In this document: in pieces, positions 62,101 to 62,404 of the stretch
Layout: each line of letters starts with the position of its first letter
Numbering within the stretch: the stretch's first letter is position 1
NCBI GenBank assembly: GCA_029379225.1
Contig: JAQYWR010000049.1
Coordinates: 1-62,404, forward strand
DNA length: 62,404 bases
Source of the DNA: Nostoc sp. S4
GTDB lineage: Bacteria > Cyanobacteriota > Cyanobacteriia > Cyanobacteriales > Nostocaceae
Direction: 5' to 3'
Program-made: the position numbers and the translations under genes
Notes under the pieces: model-generated
Seen by the model: only the letters and a program-made list of their open reading frames with translations
The model's database searches: none
What the model was told of the DNA's origin: nothing

Positions 62101-62404
62101 GCGGGCAGAGAATTTAGAACTGGCGATCGCTTGCCACCAAAAAGCTGTGAAAGTTTATACTCTTGACGCATTTCCCTATGAATGGGCAAGTACGCAAAAT
62201 AATCTCGGTGCTGCTTACCGTGACAGAATACTAGGAGAGCAAACACAGAATTTAGAACTGGCGATCGCTTGTTTCCAAGATGCTCTGAAAATTTATACTT
62301 TTGACGCTTTTCCCCAACAATGGGCAGGTACGCAAAAGAATCTTGGTGTTGCTTACCGTGACAGAATACTAGGAGAGCAAACACAGAATTTAGAACTGGC
62401 GATC
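59123..62404 (+). CDS. Giant tetratricopeptide-type repeat protein, 3' end outside the window
   Basis: Open from ATG 59123 to the window end (1094 codons, no stop). The N-terminal ~170 residues (MNEQRQQAYLNLIRNLLESP, EAEILAANQELLDAGFVQKV) are a non-repeated cap. Then 20 tandem repeats of 46 residues (138 bp) begin at Trp codons at 59699, 59837 and every 138 bases to 62321. The consensus is WA.TQNNLG.AY.RI then GE.AENLE.AIACFQEALKVY. This extended TPR type in cyanobacteria is often fused to a CHAT protease domain, whose presence here cannot be seen. It is probably a protein-interaction scaffold. Confidence 0.88.
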   Translation, partial: MNEQRQQAYLNLIRNLLESPNGEEAEILAANQELLDAGFVQKVEEVAQMCSQHGDEKTANWLQGLAMQLREALNLDNKVDLQSLNEEEIQTYYQFLMQVLQETADSGFGVYPLLIKNTDKLDELLVETLRRWGTNRLGEAEADEVEYLAAIVFFGNLIQEFPFGKKASNMEIAITSYEVALTFYTQQAFPYEWAQTQNNLGFAYRNRIRGEKAQNLEQAISCYQNALKIYTFDNFPDEWARTQNNLASAYRNRIRGEKAQNLEQAIACSQEALKVRTFDAFPYEWAVTQNLLAGAYLYRIRGKRSENVEQAIAYLQNALKVITFDAFPDDWAATQNNLGLAYPERIRGERAENLELAIACHQEALKVYTFDAFPQQWASTQNNLGLAYRDRITGEQAENLEQAIACFQNALKIYTFDAFPNDWASKQNNLGAAYAHRIRGDIAENLEQAVACFQNALKIYTFDAFPDDWASTQDNLGTAYTHRIRGEQAENLELAIAYFQEALKVRTFDAFPYEWASTQYNLGAAYQKRIRGERAENLELAIACHQEVLKVYTFEAFPVDWAMTQNSLGVAYQKRIRGERAENLELAIACFQEALKVRTLDAFPVDWAMTQNNLGGAYCERIRGDIAENLEQAIACHHNALKVRKFDAFPRQWANTQNNLGAAYLTRIRGEQSENLELAIACFQNALKVRTLDAFPVDWAITQDNLGGAYRKRILGERAENLEQAIAYYQEALKVRTLDTFPVDWAITQDNLGGAYRDRVLGERAENLEQAIAYYQEALKVYTFEAFPVDWAYTQNSLGLAYADRIRGNIAENLEQAIACHQEALKIRTFEAFPYEWAMTQNNLGIAFCNRIVGERAENLERAIAYLQDAVKVITFEELPVNWAKIQINLGETYRNRILGERAENLERAIAYLQDVLKVRIFEKFPVDWAATQNNLGGAYRDRILGEQAQNLELAIACFQDALKIYTFDAFPQRWAGTENNLGVAYAERILGERAENLELAIACHQKAVKVYTLDAFPYEWASTQNNLGAAYRDRILGEQTQNLELAIACFQDALKIYTFDAFPQQWAGTQKNLGVAYRDRILGEQTQNLELAI

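Noticed and set aside
61914..62384. 156-codon minus-strand frame with repeated FALLVFCHGKQH
   Set aside because: Antisense shadow of the 138-bp TPR repeats, whose plus strand is open over more than 3 kb.

Overview
The window comes from a filamentous, heterocyst-type cyanobacterium of the Nostoc/Anabaena group. The evidence is the very frequent GCGATCGC (HIP1) octamer, a HetZ-family gene, an HpsJ-like hormogonium polysaccharide protein, cyanobacterial domain families (DUF3086, DUF3119, DUF4327, DUF751), and Nostoc-style interspersed repeats (TAATGAC heptamers, gcgatgcctgcggcgggcta elements). No rRNA or tRNA gene was recognised.

Positions 1-40,200 are mostly core genome. In order they hold a decayed DUF2064 glycosyltransferase gene, hpsJ-like plus a GT2 glycosyltransferase, DUF502, nusB, ftsY, a GAF-SpoIIE phosphatase, a DUF2278/lamin-tail protein, plsY, DUF3086, DUF3119 plus an MlaE permease, a 166-bp MITE-like element, sppA, aroH, an OGFr_N protein, cbiD, guaA and DUF29. 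A light-signalling cluster follows: a bacteriophytochrome of CphB type, an Rcp-like regulator, a REC-5xPAS-kinase and a stand-alone receiver. Then come DUF4327, rbfA, DUF751, a Dam-like methylase facing a PD-(D/E)XK nuclease, a HetZ-family gene, a Sua5/YrdC enzyme, larC, two paralogous lipoproteins and a UPF0104 membrane protein.

Positions 40,700-62,404 form an accessory and defence island. First is a type I-B (MYXAN-like) cas6-cas8-cas7-cas5 operon with an eight-repeat CRISPR array but no cas1, cas2 or cas3. It is preceded by clustered 14-bp repeats and a TniQ zinc-finger fragment, so it is best read as the remnant of a Tn7-like CRISPR-associated transposon. cas8 is split by a -1 frameshift exactly at a canonical A AAA AAG slippery heptamer.

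Next is a type I restriction-modification locus (hsdM-hsdS-hsdR on the minus strand). hsdR carries a 2.27-kb group II intron and an in-frame TAA, and hsdS carries another in-frame TAA. Between hsdS and hsdR, on the opposite strand, lies a compact three-gene module: STAS-like/GHKL ATPase, STAS-like DUF4325 protein and PIN-domain protein. I could not match it to a named system, and it is the best candidate here for something undescribed. The island continues with a ribbon-helix-helix regulator, three small accessory genes punctuated by hairpins, a repeat field, and a very long TPR gene (20 visible 46-residue repeats) that runs off the window end.
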